From an uncultured Ruthenibacterium sp. (GTDB lineage Bacteria > Bacillota > Clostridia > Oscillospirales > Ruminococcaceae), in NCBI GenBank assembly GCA_944386565.1, contig CALXBO010000012.1:1-52812 (forward strand): a DNA stretch of 52,812 nucleotides, read 5' to 3'. Within the stretch, counting starts at the first letter, position 1. Every line of letters begins with the position of its first letter. Made by a program: the position numbers and the translations under genes. Under the pieces are notes generated by a model. It worked only from the letters and a program-made list of their open reading frames with translations. It had not been told where the DNA came from and ran no database searches. Positions 32,185 to 41,069 of this stretch are shown piece by piece.

Positions 32185-32396
32185 CCTTCTTTCATCCCCG
32201 TGACTTCATAACCCGCTTCGGTGACGGCCGCCGAGAGCATCTCCGCCGTCACACCCTCCGGCACTTCACAGACGGCGTTCTTATTCTCGAGGCTGACCGC
32301 GGGCTTGACGCCCTCGACGCCCTCCAGAGCTTTCGTCACATGCGCCACACAGTGCGCGCACATCATACCTTCGATGTTCAGAGTAATGGTTTTCAC
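32181..32396 (-). CDS. Nested CopZ-like copper chaperone from an internal start in copA
   Basis: Inside the copA frame, AAGGAGGA (32404-32411) lies 8 bases before GTG 32396, an ideal ribosome binding site and start. Translation from there gives a free 71-residue HMA protein (VKTITLNIEGMMCAHCVAHV), the normal size of CopZ. The same DNA would give both the fused and the free chaperone. Whether it is used is not shown; the site could also be a relic of a former separate gene. Confidence 0.6.
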   Translation of the reverse strand: MKTITLNIEGMMCAHCVAHVTKALEGVEGVKPAVSLENKNAVCEVPEGVTAEMLSAAVTEAGYEVTGMKEG

Positions 32397-34769
32397 GGAT
32401 GATTCCTCCTTGATATTGGTCGTATTTGTCTCGGGCGCAGCCGCCGGGGTCTCGCAGACGCCTGCGGGCTGCTCCGTGGGTTCAGATTCTGTTTCCTGTG
32501 CAAAGCGGGGGCGGAAACGGCGCAGGCGCAGCGCGTTCGTCACGACGCACACGCTCGACAGGCTCATGGCCGCCGCGCCGAACATGGGGCTGAGCTTGAG
32601 GTGCCACATCGGGTACAGCAGCCCCGCCGCCAGCGGGATGCCGACGGAATTGTAGAAGAACGCCCAGAACAGGCTGAGCTTGATGTTCGAAATGACCGCC
32701 TTTGACAGCTCGATGGCCGTGGCTACGTCGCGCAGGTCGCTCTTCATCAGCACGACGTCCGCGCTCTCGATGGCGACGTCCGTGCCCGCGCCGATGGCAA
32801 TACCGACGTCAGCGCGCGCGAGGGCGGGCGCATCGTTGATGCCGTCGCCGACCATCGCGACGACCTTGCCCTCTTTCTGCAGGCGGGCGATCTCGGTCTC
32901 TTTCTGGTCGGGCAGCACTTCCGCGATGACGCGGCGGATGCCGAGCTGCTTGCGGATGGCCTCGGCCGTTCGGGCGTTGTCGCCCGTAAGCATCGTCACC
33001 TCGACGCCCATCTTCTCAAGCGTGCGCACGGCGACCGTGCTCGTCGGCTTGATGGTGTCGGCCACGGCCACGATCCCCAGCAGCTTGCGGCTGTCGGCAA
33101 AGAGCAGCGGCGTTTTCCCCTCTCCCGCGAGAGCCGCGGCGCGCTCGCGCACGGGCTGCGGAATCTCGATTCCACGCTGCTCCATCATTTTTTCATTGCC
33201 GGCGGCATATTCCCGCCCACTGACTTTCGCCGTCACGCCGAGGCCGAACCACGCCTTGAACTCCGTCGACGGGCGGATTCCCGTCCCCCGCTCCTCGGCG
33301 GCCGCAATGATGGCGGACGCGAGCGGGTGTTCGCTGCCGTTCTCGATGGAAGCGGCGAGGCGGAGCAGGTCTTTCTCCTGCATCGGCGGCAGCGCCATGA
33401 TGTTCGTGACCGCGGGCTTGCCCTCGGTAATGGTACCGGTTTTGTCCATCACGACGGCCGTGATGTTGTGCGCGCGCTCGAGCGCGTCGCCCGATTTGAT
33501 GAGCACACCGTACTCAGCGCCCTTGCCGGTGCCGACCATGATGGCGACCGGCGTGGCGAGCCCCAGCGCACACGGGCAGGAGATGACGAGCACCGCAATG
33601 CCTACGGAGAGCGCGAACTCCGGCGTCTGCCCGGCGATCAGCCAGATGACCGACGCCGCGACGGCGATGGCAATGACAACGGGCACGAACACGCCCGCGA
33701 TGCGGTCCGCCATTTTGGCGATGGGCGCTTTTGTGGCGCTGGCGTCCTCCACGAGCCGAACGATCTGCGCGAGCGTCGTGTCCTCGCCGACTTTTGTGGC
33801 GCGGAATTTGAAGAATCCCGCCTTGTTCACGGACGCGGCAATGACGGTGTCCCCCACCGTTTTTTCCACGGGGATGCTCTCACCCGTGAGCGCGGATTCG
33901 TCGAGACCCGACGAGCCCTCGACGATCACGCCGTCGACCGGAACGCTCGAGCCGGGGCGCACGCAGACGATGTCGCCGACCTGCACCTGCTCGATGGGCA
34001 CGGAGACGGTCGTACCGCCGCGCTCCACCTCGGCCGTCTTGGGCGCGAGGTCCATCAGCTTCTCGATGGCCTCGCCCGTCTTGCCCTTGCTGCGCGTCTC
34101 AAGATACTTGCCCAGCGTGACGAGCGCGAGGATCATCGCCGCCGACTCGAAATAGAGGTCCATGTGATAGCGCTCGACGAGAGCCATGTCACCCGCGCCG
34201 AGCCCCTGCCCCATGCGGATGATGGCGAATACGCCGTACACGAGCGACGCCGCCGAACCGATGGCGACCAGACTGTCCATATTGGGGCTGCGGTGCGCGA
34301 GCGTCGCAAAACCTTTTTCGTAGTAGCTGCGGTTCACGTAGACGACCGGCAGCGTGAGCAGCAGCTGCACCATGCCGAACGTGACTGCGTTCTCGTGTCC
34401 CGTGAGCCACGCGGGCAGCGGCGCGCCCATCATGCTCCCCATCGAGACGTACATCAGCGGAATGAGAAAGGCGAATGAGATAATGAGCCGCCGCTTCATG
34501 GCACGGAGCGTCTCCTCGCGTCTGCGGCGGCGCTCGTCGCGCTGCGACGCGGGATTCTCCTGCTTTGTCCCCTGCACGGATGCCCCGTACCCGGCCTGTT
34601 CCACCGCGCGGATGACGCTGGCCGGATCGGCCGCGCCCTCCACCTGCATGCTGTTTGTCAGAAGATTGACCGTGACGTCCTGCACGCCCTCGACCTTGCG
34701 CACGGCTTTTTCCACATGCGCCGAACACGCCGAACAGGTCATCCCGGTCACATCATATTTCTGTGCCAT
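32181..34769 (-). CDS. copA: Copper-exporting P1B ATPase with fused C-terminal CopZ domain
   Basis: An 862-residue pump. The N-terminal HMA domain has GMTCSACSAHVEK (about 9-21). Eight membrane helices carry CPC in CPCALGLATPVAIM, with TGES, DKTGTITEGKPAV, SEHPLAS and GDGINDAP. The last helices have the Cu-type Tyr-Asn (FYNSVGIPLAAG) and Met-Ser-Ser (AAMSLSSVCVV) residues, supporting Cu(I). A roughly 45-residue linker rich in Glu/Pro/Thr joins a second HMA (GMMCAHC, about 800-862). AGGAGGG precedes ATG 34769. The stop overlaps csoR. Confidence 0.95.
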   Translation of the reverse strand: MAQKYDVTGMTCSACSAHVEKAVRKVEGVQDVTVNLLTNSMQVEGAADPASVIRAVEQAGYGASVQGTKQENPASQRDERRRRREETLRAMKRRLIISFAFLIPLMYVSMGSMMGAPLPAWLTGHENAVTFGMVQLLLTLPVVYVNRSYYEKGFATLAHRSPNMDSLVAIGSAASLVYGVFAIIRMGQGLGAGDMALVERYHMDLYFESAAMILALVTLGKYLETRSKGKTGEAIEKLMDLAPKTAEVERGGTTVSVPIEQVQVGDIVCVRPGSSVPVDGVIVEGSSGLDESALTGESIPVEKTVGDTVIAASVNKAGFFKFRATKVGEDTTLAQIVRLVEDASATKAPIAKMADRIAGVFVPVVIAIAVAASVIWLIAGQTPEFALSVGIAVLVISCPCALGLATPVAIMVGTGKGAEYGVLIKSGDALERAHNITAVVMDKTGTITEGKPAVTNIMALPPMQEKDLLRLAASIENGSEHPLASAIIAAAEERGTGIRPSTEFKAWFGLGVTAKVSGREYAAGNEKMMEQRGIEIPQPVRERAAALAGEGKTPLLFADSRKLLGIVAVADTIKPTSTVAVRTLEKMGVEVTMLTGDNARTAEAIRKQLGIRRVIAEVLPDQKETEIARLQKEGKVVAMVGDGINDAPALARADVGIAIGAGTDVAIESADVVLMKSDLRDVATAIELSKAVISNIKLSLFWAFFYNSVGIPLAAGLLYPMWHLKLSPMFGAAAMSLSSVCVVTNALRLRRFRPRFAQETESEPTEQPAGVCETPAAAPETNTTNIKEESSVKTITLNIEGMMCAHCVAHVTKALEGVEGVKPAVSLENKNAVCEVPEGVTAEMLSAAVTEAGYEVTGMKEG

Positions 34770-34785
34770 AAGCCCTCCTGTCTGA

Positions 34786-34844
34786 ACACCCCCACGGGGT
34801 GTAGGTGTCTGTTTTTATTATAGCACCGCCCCCTCCGTTGTCAA
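34786..34844 (-). promoter_or_regulatory. copA operon promoter and CsoR operator
   Basis: On the minus strand TTGACA (34839-34844) and TATAAT (34817-34822) have a 16-base spacer. The palindrome ACACCCC-CAC-GGGGTGT (34786-34802) lies in the early leader, a GC-rich site typical of CsoR boxes. Confidence 0.85.
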
Positions 34845-34949
34845 GCCCGCCGGGAAGTATGGCGGAACGAACTGCCGCCCATATTCTCACTGTGCCCGAG
34901 CTGCGTTTCTTTTGGCCGCATCTATGCGGTTTATGTGGAAAAAGCGCAA

Positions 34950-34965
34950 AACTGTGGTATAATAA
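34950..34965 (+). promoter_or_regulatory. Extended -10 promoter of the glycan cluster
   Basis: TGGTATAAT (34955-34963) is an extended -10; the -35 is weak. It lies about 60 bases before the first gene. Confidence 0.6.
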
Positions 34966-35025
34966 ATACATATATGCATTTTCGCGGAGAAATCCGCTTT
35001 GAAATCTGACAATCGGAGGTCATCC

Positions 35026-36072
35026 ATGAACGATTCGATCTTCAGCGGCAAAACGCTTCTCATCACAGGCGGAACGGGCTCGTTCGGCAATGCCGTTCTC
35101 AACCGTTTCCTGCGCACCGACATCGGCGAGATCCGCATTTTTTCGCGCGATGAAAAAAAGCAGGACGATATGCGCCACGAATACCAGCTCCGCGATCCCG
35201 AAAGCGCCGCGAAGCTCAAATTCTACATCGGCGATGTGCGCAACCCGGATTCCCTGCACGACGTGATGCGCGGCGTGGATTTCATCTTCCACGCGGCCGC
35301 GCTCAAGCAGGTCCCCTCGTGTGAATTCTTCCCGATGGAGGCCGTGCGCACCAACATCGTCGGCACGGACAACGTGCTGACGGCCGCCATCGACGCGGGC
35401 GTCAAGCGCATCGTGTGCCTGTCGACGGACAAGGCCGCCTATCCCATCAACGCGATGGGCATTTCCAAGGCCATGATGGAAAAAGTGATCCGCGCCAAGG
35501 CGCGCAACGTCCCCGCGGAGCACACCACGATCTGCTGCACACGCTACGGCAACGTCATGTGCAGCCGCGGCAGCGTCATTCCCCTGTTCATCGACCAGAT
35601 CAAGGCGGGCAAACCCATCACGATCACCGATCCGGATATGACCCGTTTCCTGATGAGCCTGGAAGAGGCCGTGGATCTCGTTCTCTTCGCCTTCGAGCAC
35701 GCCGAACCCGGCGACCTGTTCATCCAGAAAGCGCCCGCCTGCACGATCGGGGATCTCGCCAAGGCCGTGCAGCAGCTGTTCGGCGACACGGGCACGCACA
35801 TCATCGGCACGCGCCACGGTGAAAAGCTGTACGAGACGCTGATGACGCGCGAAGAGCGCCTGAAGGCCACCGACATGGGCGGTTACTACCGTGTGTCGGC
35901 CGACGCGCGCGACCTGAACTACGACAAGTATTTCGTCGACGGCCAGGTGGAGACGCAGGCCGACGAGAGCTACACCAGCCACAACACCGACCGTCTCGAC
36001 GTGCAGGGCGTTGTGGACAAGCTGCTCACGCTGGATTACGTGAAGGAAGAACTGGCCGCAATGGGCCGCTGA
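35026..36072 (+). CDS. UDP-GlcNAc 4,6-dehydratase/5-epimerase, CapE-like
   Basis: A 348-residue short-chain dehydrogenase-type enzyme. The Rossmann motif is TGGTGSFGNAVL (about 14-25). The active site reads STDKAAYPINAMGISKAMMEK, with Met where most relatives have Tyr, the mark of CapE/WbjB. The C-terminal DLNYDKYF latch is also CapE-like. These enzymes turn UDP-GlcNAc into a 4-keto-6-deoxy-L-sugar, step one to UDP-L-FucNAc. GGAGG precedes ATG 35026. First gene of the cluster; a CapF reductase is not beside it. Confidence 0.88.
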   Translation: MNDSIFSGKTLLITGGTGSFGNAVLNRFLRTDIGEIRIFSRDEKKQDDMRHEYQLRDPESAAKLKFYIGDVRNPDSLHDVMRGVDFIFHAAALKQVPSCEFFPMEAVRTNIVGTDNVLTAAIDAGVKRIVCLSTDKAAYPINAMGISKAMMEKVIRAKARNVPAEHTTICCTRYGNVMCSRGSVIPLFIDQIKAGKPITITDPDMTRFLMSLEEAVDLVLFAFEHAEPGDLFIQKAPACTIGDLAKAVQQLFGDTGTHIIGTRHGEKLYETLMTREERLKATDMGGYYRVSADARDLNYDKYFVDGQVETQADESYTSHNTDRLDVQGVVDKLLTLDYVKEELAAMGR

Positions 36073-36100
36073 ACACTGCAAAAAGGGAGCGAAACGCCAT

Positions 36101-37243
36101 ATGGCACAGAAGATCCGCCTGATGACGATCATCGGCACGCGGCCGGAGATCATCCGCCTGTCCGCCGTCATCAAAAAGTGCGACATGTATTTTGACCAGA
36201 TCCTCGTTCACACGGGGCAGAATTACGACTACACGCTGAACCAGATCTTCTTTGAGGATCTCGGGCTGCGCGCGCCGGATTTCTATCTGGACGCAGTGGG
36301 CGGCGACCTCGGTGAGACAATCGGCAACATCATCGCCAAGAGCTATAAGCTGATGGCCGAGGAAAAGCCCGACGCGCTGCTCATTCTGGGCGATACGAAC
36401 AGCTGCCTGTCCGCGATTGCGGCCAAGCGTCTGCACATCCCCATCTTCCACATGGAGGCGGGCAACCGCTGCTTTGACGAGTGTCTGCCCGAGGAGACGA
36501 ACCGCCGCATCGTGGACCACATTTCGGACGTCAACCTGTGCTATTCCGAGCACGCACGGCGCTATCTGAACGCCGAGGGCACGGCGCGCGAGCGCACGTA
36601 TGTGACGGGCAGCCCAATGGCCGAGGTCCTGCGCGCCAATCTCGCGCAGATCGAGGCAAGCGACGTGCTTGAGCGCCTCGGCCTCGAGGCCGGAAAGTAT
36701 ATTCTGCTCTCCGCGCACCGCGAGGAAAACATCGACACAGAGAAGAATTTCATCGACCTGTTCACCTCCGTGAACCGTCTGGCCGAAACGTATGATATGC
36801 CCATCCTGTATTCGTGCCATCCGCGCAGCCGCAAGTTCCTCACCCAACGCGGATTTGTGCTCGATGAGCGCGTGCGCCTGCACGAACCGCTCGGCTTCCA
36901 CGACTACAACCACCTGCAGATGAACGCGTTCTGCGTCGTCAGCGATTCCGGCACGCTCCCGGAGGAGTCCAGCTTCTTCACGAGCGTGGGGCATCCCTTC
37001 CCCGCTGTGTGCATCCGCACGTCCACGGAACGCCCCGAGGCGCTGGACAAGGGATGCTTCATCCTCGCGGGCATCCGTAAGGGCGGCGTCGAGCAGGCTG
37101 TCGAGACAGCGGTCTCCATGAACCGGAACGGTGATTTCGGCATTCCCGTGCCCTACTATACGGAGGACGTGTCCACCAAAGTGGTGAAGATCATCCAGAG
37201 TTACGTGGGCGTCGTCAACAAGATGGTGTGGCGGAAATACTGA
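36101..37243 (+). CDS. UDP-N-acetylglucosamine 2-epimerase family, CapG-like
   Basis: A 380-residue GT-B fold epimerase. Family motifs: IIGTRPEIIRLSAVI, HTGQNYD, GDTNSCLSA, HMEAGNRCFDECLPEETNRR, SAHREENID, and VSDSGTLPEESSF. The NRC-FDE variant in place of the WecB sequence matches CapG/WbjD, which inverts C2 of the 6-deoxy sugar to give UDP-L-FucNAc. GGGAG precedes ATG 36101, 28 bases after the CapE-like stop. Function in the CapE pathway is inferred from pairing. Confidence 0.88.
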   Translation: MAQKIRLMTIIGTRPEIIRLSAVIKKCDMYFDQILVHTGQNYDYTLNQIFFEDLGLRAPDFYLDAVGGDLGETIGNIIAKSYKLMAEEKPDALLILGDTNSCLSAIAAKRLHIPIFHMEAGNRCFDECLPEETNRRIVDHISDVNLCYSEHARRYLNAEGTARERTYVTGSPMAEVLRANLAQIEASDVLERLGLEAGKYILLSAHREENIDTEKNFIDLFTSVNRLAETYDMPILYSCHPRSRKFLTQRGFVLDERVRLHEPLGFHDYNHLQMNAFCVVSDSGTLPEESSFFTSVGHPFPAVCIRTSTERPEALDKGCFILAGIRKGGVEQAVETAVSMNRNGDFGIPVPYYTEDVSTKVVKIIQSYVGVVNKMVWRKY

Positions 37244-37245
37244 GT

Positions 37246-38472
37246 ATGGACGGACGCAAAAAGCGCGTGCTGGTCGTCAGCCAGCACTACTGGCCCGAAA
37301 ACTTCCGCATCACGGACATCTGCAAAGGTTTTCTCGAGGACGGCATCGAGTGCGACGTGCTGTGCGGCCTGCCGAACTACCCCAAGGGCGAATGGTTCGA
37401 CGGTTACAGCTACCGCGGCCCGCGCCGCGAAATGTACGAGGGTGTTGAACTGTTCCGTTCGGGTGAGATCCGCCGGCGCGGCAACACATCGCTGCGCATC
37501 TTTCTCAACTATGTGTCGTTCCCGCTGTTCGCTTTGTTTCACCTGCCCCGCCTGCACGGGCGCAGATATGACGCGGTGCTCTGTTACAACACGAGCCCCG
37601 TTCTGATGATGATTCCGGCGATCGTGTACGCAAAGCTGCACCGCGTTCCCCTGACGACATACGTTCTCGACCTGTGGCCGGAAAACCTGTACTCCGTGCT
37701 TCCGGTCAAAAACCGCTTTCTGCGCTCGGTGGCGCAGGGCGTGTCGCACTGGCTGTACCGCCGCAGCGACAGGCTCATCGCCCTGTCGGACGCAATGGCG
37801 GACAAGCTGCGCGCGGCCGCGCCGAAGAGCCGGATCACCGTCATCCCGCAGTACTGCGAAGAATTGTATTTGCAGGACGTTCACGACGAGGCGCTCGAAC
37901 AGCGCTTTTCAGGGGCGATTCACGTGCTGTTCGCGGGAAACATCAGCCCCGCGCAGGATCTGACTCTTCTGGTGGAGTGTGCGCGGCGGCTCGCGGCCGA
38001 AGACCGGCACGACATCCGCTTCGTGATCGTCGGCGACGGCATGAGCCGCGCCGATCTCGAGCGCGAGATCCGCGAATCCGGCGTGTCGGAGTATTTTCTC
38101 TTTGAGGGCATGAAACCCGTGACGGACATTCCCGCCTACCACACGGCGGCGGACGCGCTGTTTGCGGCGCTGGCCAAGAGCGACGACCTCGGCCTGACCG
38201 TTCCCGCGAAGATCACCAGTTACATGGCCGCGGGGCGCCCCTGTCTTGTGGCCGTGGACGGTGAGGCAGCGCGCGTCGTGGACGACGCGCAGTGCGGCCT
38301 GACGTGCGACGCGGGCGACGCGGACGCGCTGTATGCGAATCTTGTGCGCCTCGCGGCGATGCCGGAGAGCGAACGGCAAACGATGGGCGAAAACGGGCGC
38401 ACGTATTTCTGCGGACATTTCCGGCGCGGCACGCTGCTGCGCCGGCTGGAGGAATTCATCCTTTCGCAATGA
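37246..38472 (+). CDS. Glycosyltransferase family 4, WbuB-like
   Basis: A 408-residue GT-B enzyme. The N-terminal QHYWPENFRITDI and GLPNYPKGEWFDGY, and C-terminal ALAKSDDLGLTVPAKITSYMAAGRP, match the WbuB group that moves L-FucNAc in E. coli O26, which fits the CapE/CapG genes upstream. ATG 37246 starts 2 bases after the CapG-like stop, with GGCGGAA as a weak site; GTG 37228 in frame lacks a site. A donor of UDP-L-FucNAc is likely but not proven. Confidence 0.87.
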   Translation: MDGRKKRVLVVSQHYWPENFRITDICKGFLEDGIECDVLCGLPNYPKGEWFDGYSYRGPRREMYEGVELFRSGEIRRRGNTSLRIFLNYVSFPLFALFHLPRLHGRRYDAVLCYNTSPVLMMIPAIVYAKLHRVPLTTYVLDLWPENLYSVLPVKNRFLRSVAQGVSHWLYRRSDRLIALSDAMADKLRAAAPKSRITVIPQYCEELYLQDVHDEALEQRFSGAIHVLFAGNISPAQDLTLLVECARRLAAEDRHDIRFVIVGDGMSRADLEREIRESGVSEYFLFEGMKPVTDIPAYHTAADALFAALAKSDDLGLTVPAKITSYMAAGRPCLVAVDGEAARVVDDAQCGLTCDAGDADALYANLVRLAAMPESERQTMGENGRTYFCGHFRRGTLLRRLEEFILSQ

Positions 38473-38481
38473 GGTGAAGTT

Positions 38482-39213
38482 TTGAAAATTCTTGTCATCA
38501 TCCCGTGCTACAACGAGGAGGAAAACATCGAGCGCGTCGTGCACCGTCTGAAGCGGTCTGTCCGGACGCACGAGCTTCCCGGAACGGTGGACTATCTCGT
38601 CATCAACGACTGCTCGACGGATTCGAGCGCGCGCATCTGCGAGGAAAACGGATTTTCCTATCTGTCCAATCCGGTCAATCTCGGCATCGGCGGCACGGTG
38701 CAGGCGGGCTATCTCTATGCCGTCCGCCACGGCTACGACATTGCCGTGCAGATGGACGGGGACGGCCAGCACAACCCCGATTATCTCGCCGACGTCGTCG
38801 GCCCCGTTGCGCGCGGAGAGCTCGACATGTGCATCGGCAGCCGTTTCATCAAAAAAGAAGGATTTCAGACCAGCTTCATGCGGCGTCTCGGCATCAATAT
38901 CATCAGTGTTCTGCTGCGCATTTTGTGCGGCGCGCATGTGCGTGACACGACAAGCGGGTTCCGCGCGTCCAATAGACAGCTGACGGAGTATTTCGCGCAG
39001 CACTATGCGCAGGATTACCCGGAGCCGGAGGCCATCATCTCCGCCGTGCTCGAGGGATTCCGCGTGGGTGAAGCGCCCGTCGTGATGGCGGAGCGCATGG
39101 GCGGCATCTCCTCCATCAACGCGTTCAAATCCGTATACTACATGATCAAAGTCAGTCTTTCGCTGGTCGTTTTCCGTCTGACGAACTCCCGGCAGAAAGG
39201 AGCTGCAAAATGA
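38482..39213 (+). CDS. Glycosyltransferase family 2, dolichyl-P-mannose synthase-like
   Basis: A 243-residue GT-A enzyme: IIPCYNEEENIE, VINDCSTDSS, NLGIGGTVQAG, and the DxD-region QMDGDGQHNP, with RDTTSGFRA. No C-terminal membrane helices, so it is cytosolic or membrane-peripheral. Such enzymes attach a sugar to undecaprenyl phosphate. The start is TTG 38482 after GAGGTGAAG. It overlaps the DUF2304 gene by 4 bases, a pairing often seen for this type. Confidence 0.87.
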   Translation: MKILVIIPCYNEEENIERVVHRLKRSVRTHELPGTVDYLVINDCSTDSSARICEENGFSYLSNPVNLGIGGTVQAGYLYAVRHGYDIAVQMDGDGQHNPDYLADVVGPVARGELDMCIGSRFIKKEGFQTSFMRRLGINIISVLLRILCGAHVRDTTSGFRASNRQLTEYFAQHYAQDYPEPEAIISAVLEGFRVGEAPVVMAERMGGISSINAFKSVYYMIKVSLSLVVFRLTNSRQKGAAK

Positions 39214-39593
39214 ACGCTGGACACATTGAACCCGTTTTCCGCATCGGGCTGATCCTCGGTGCGATCCTCTTTCTCTTCATCATTCTCTGGATGCTGAAAA
39301 AGAAAAAACTGACCGTCCGGTATTCCATCGTGTGGTTCTTCGCCGCATTCGTGCTCGTCCTGTTCGCGGTGTTTCCGTACATCGTGTTGGTGCTGCGCGA
39401 TCTGCTGCAGGTAGAGCTGGTGTCGAACCTCGTGTTCCTGATGGTTCTGGCTTTCGTTCTGTTTATGCTTCTGAGCATTTCCTGCATCGTCTCCGTCTTT
39501 TCGGAAAAGCTCAAGCGGCTCTCTCAGGAGGCAGCGCTTCTGGAGCAGCGGGTGCGGGATCTGGAGGCCCGTCTCAGCGAACGCTCCGAATAA
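39210..39593 (+). CDS. DUF2304 membrane protein
   Basis: 127 residues with three membrane helices (about 10-28, 37-62, 68-92) and a C-terminal coiled coil (SEKLKRLSQEAALLEQRVRDLEARL). DUF2304 proteins accompany family 2 glycosyltransferases, likely as a membrane partner. ATGA overlap with the previous gene. AAAGGAG lies upstream. Confidence 0.83.
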   Translation: MNAGHIEPVFRIGLILGAILFLFIILWMLKKKKLTVRYSIVWFFAAFVLVLFAVFPYIVLVLRDLLQVELVSNLVFLMVLAFVLFMLLSISCIVSVFSEKLKRLSQEAALLEQRVRDLEARLSERSE

Positions 39594-39626
39594 ACCGCCG
39601 CACGTGCGGCAGCAAGGGGTATCCGT

Positions 39627-41057
39627 ATGAATTTTGTCTCGCTGTCCTTTCTGTTGTTCCTGTTCGTTGCGGCGGTGTGCTATTATGTCATGCCGAAAAT
39701 CACACGCCCGTTCTGGATGCTGGCGTGCAGCTACACGTTCTATTTATACGACCCGGAGAACGCCCCCTTTGTGGCGCTTTTGCTCGGCATGACCGCTGCA
39801 ACCTACCTTCTGGGCCTGCTGATTCAGATCTGCCCCGTCAAACCGGTGCGGATTGCAGCCGTCGCCGCAGCCGTTCTCGGCTGTTCCGGCGTTCTGGGAT
39901 GGGGGCTCTATCTGCACACGGCCATCAAGCCGACGGCACTCGCCGGGCTGATGGTGCCGCTGGGGTCAAGTTACTTCACGTTTGCGGCGCTCGGGTACAT
40001 CATCGACGTGTACCGCGGCAAAACGCGCGCCGAGCGCAACCCTCTGTACTATGCGCTGTTCGTGAGTTTCTTCCCGTGCATCGTCACGGGTCCGATCGAG
40101 CGCGCGGGCAATCTTCTGCCGCAGTTCAAGCGCAAGGTCACGTTTGACTACAACCGCGTGTCCGGCGGCATGTTCCGCATTCTGTGGGGATGCTTCAAGA
40201 AGCTGGTGATTGCGGACACCATCGGCGGCATTGTCGGCACCGTGTTCGGCAAACCCGCTCAGTACAGCGGCCCGATCCTCCTCATCGCATGTCTGCTGTT
40301 TACTTATCAGCTCTATTGCGATTTTTCCGCAGCTTCCGACATCGCCATCGGCGCGGCAGCCGTCTTCGGGATCGAAGTCATGGAAAACTTCACGCGGCCG
40401 CTGGCTGCCTCGAGCTATACCGAGCTGTGGCGCCGCTGGCACATCAGCCTGTCGTCGTGGTTCCGCGACTATCTGTATTTCCCGCTCGGCGGCAGCCGGA
40501 AGGGAAAGCTCCGTGCGCACGTCAATCAGGTGATCGTCTTCTCCGTCAGCGGCCTGTGGCACGGGCTGACGCCGGGCTATCTGATCTGGGGGCTTCTGAA
40601 CGGCGTATTTCTCGCCGTTGGAAAGGAGACTTCCGCCGTGCGCGGGCGCATTGCCGCACGCAATCCTCTGTACCGGCTCTCCGCGCTGAAGAGCGTGATA
40701 CAGGCTGTCATCGTCTATCTGCTCTTCACCGCAACGCTCGTGTTTTTCCGCGCGGCATCCCTCTCGGACGCCGCCGTGATCTACGGCGGTCTGTGGCAGG
40801 GCTGGGACGTCGTTTTCTCGCAGTCCTCGCGCTTTCTGTCGAGCCTTTCAGCCGTCGGATGGAAGGATGCCGTTCCCTGGATCATCCTGGGCGGCGCGTT
40901 CGGCGTGGAGCTTCTGGAGTTCTGGCGCATTCCCGTCAATCAGCTGATCCGCCGCATCCCGTTCTTCGTGCGCTGGCCTCTGTACTATGCACTGATCATC
41001 CTGATCGGGTTCTACGGCCAGTTCGGCAGTTCCGGTTTCATTTATCAGCAGTACTAA
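39627..41057 (+). CDS. MBOAT family O-acyltransferase (AlgI/DltB-like)
   Basis: A 476-residue membrane protein of about 11 helices. The core reads FPCIVTGPIERAGNLLPQF, then ELWRRWHISLSSWFRDYLY, and the catalytic SGLWHG His motif. AlgI, PatA and DltB relatives carry acetyl or other acyl groups across the membrane to decorate a glycan. Paired with the secreted SGNH-like protein 12 bases downstream, as in AlgI-AlgJ/X and DltB-DltD. AAGGGG precedes ATG 39627. Confidence 0.92.
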   Translation: MNFVSLSFLLFLFVAAVCYYVMPKITRPFWMLACSYTFYLYDPENAPFVALLLGMTAATYLLGLLIQICPVKPVRIAAVAAAVLGCSGVLGWGLYLHTAIKPTALAGLMVPLGSSYFTFAALGYIIDVYRGKTRAERNPLYYALFVSFFPCIVTGPIERAGNLLPQFKRKVTFDYNRVSGGMFRILWGCFKKLVIADTIGGIVGTVFGKPAQYSGPILLIACLLFTYQLYCDFSAASDIAIGAAAVFGIEVMENFTRPLAASSYTELWRRWHISLSSWFRDYLYFPLGGSRKGKLRAHVNQVIVFSVSGLWHGLTPGYLIWGLLNGVFLAVGKETSAVRGRIAARNPLYRLSALKSVIQAVIVYLLFTATLVFFRAASLSDAAVIYGGLWQGWDVVFSQSSRFLSSLSAVGWKDAVPWIILGGAFGVELLEFWRIPVNQLIRRIPFFVRWPLYYALIILIGFYGQFGSSGFIYQQY

Positions 41058-41069
41058 AAGGAGGGACGC

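Noticed and set aside
36073..36100. A hidden capF between the CapE- and CapG-like genes
   Set aside because: Only 28 bases lie between them, just a ribosome binding site.
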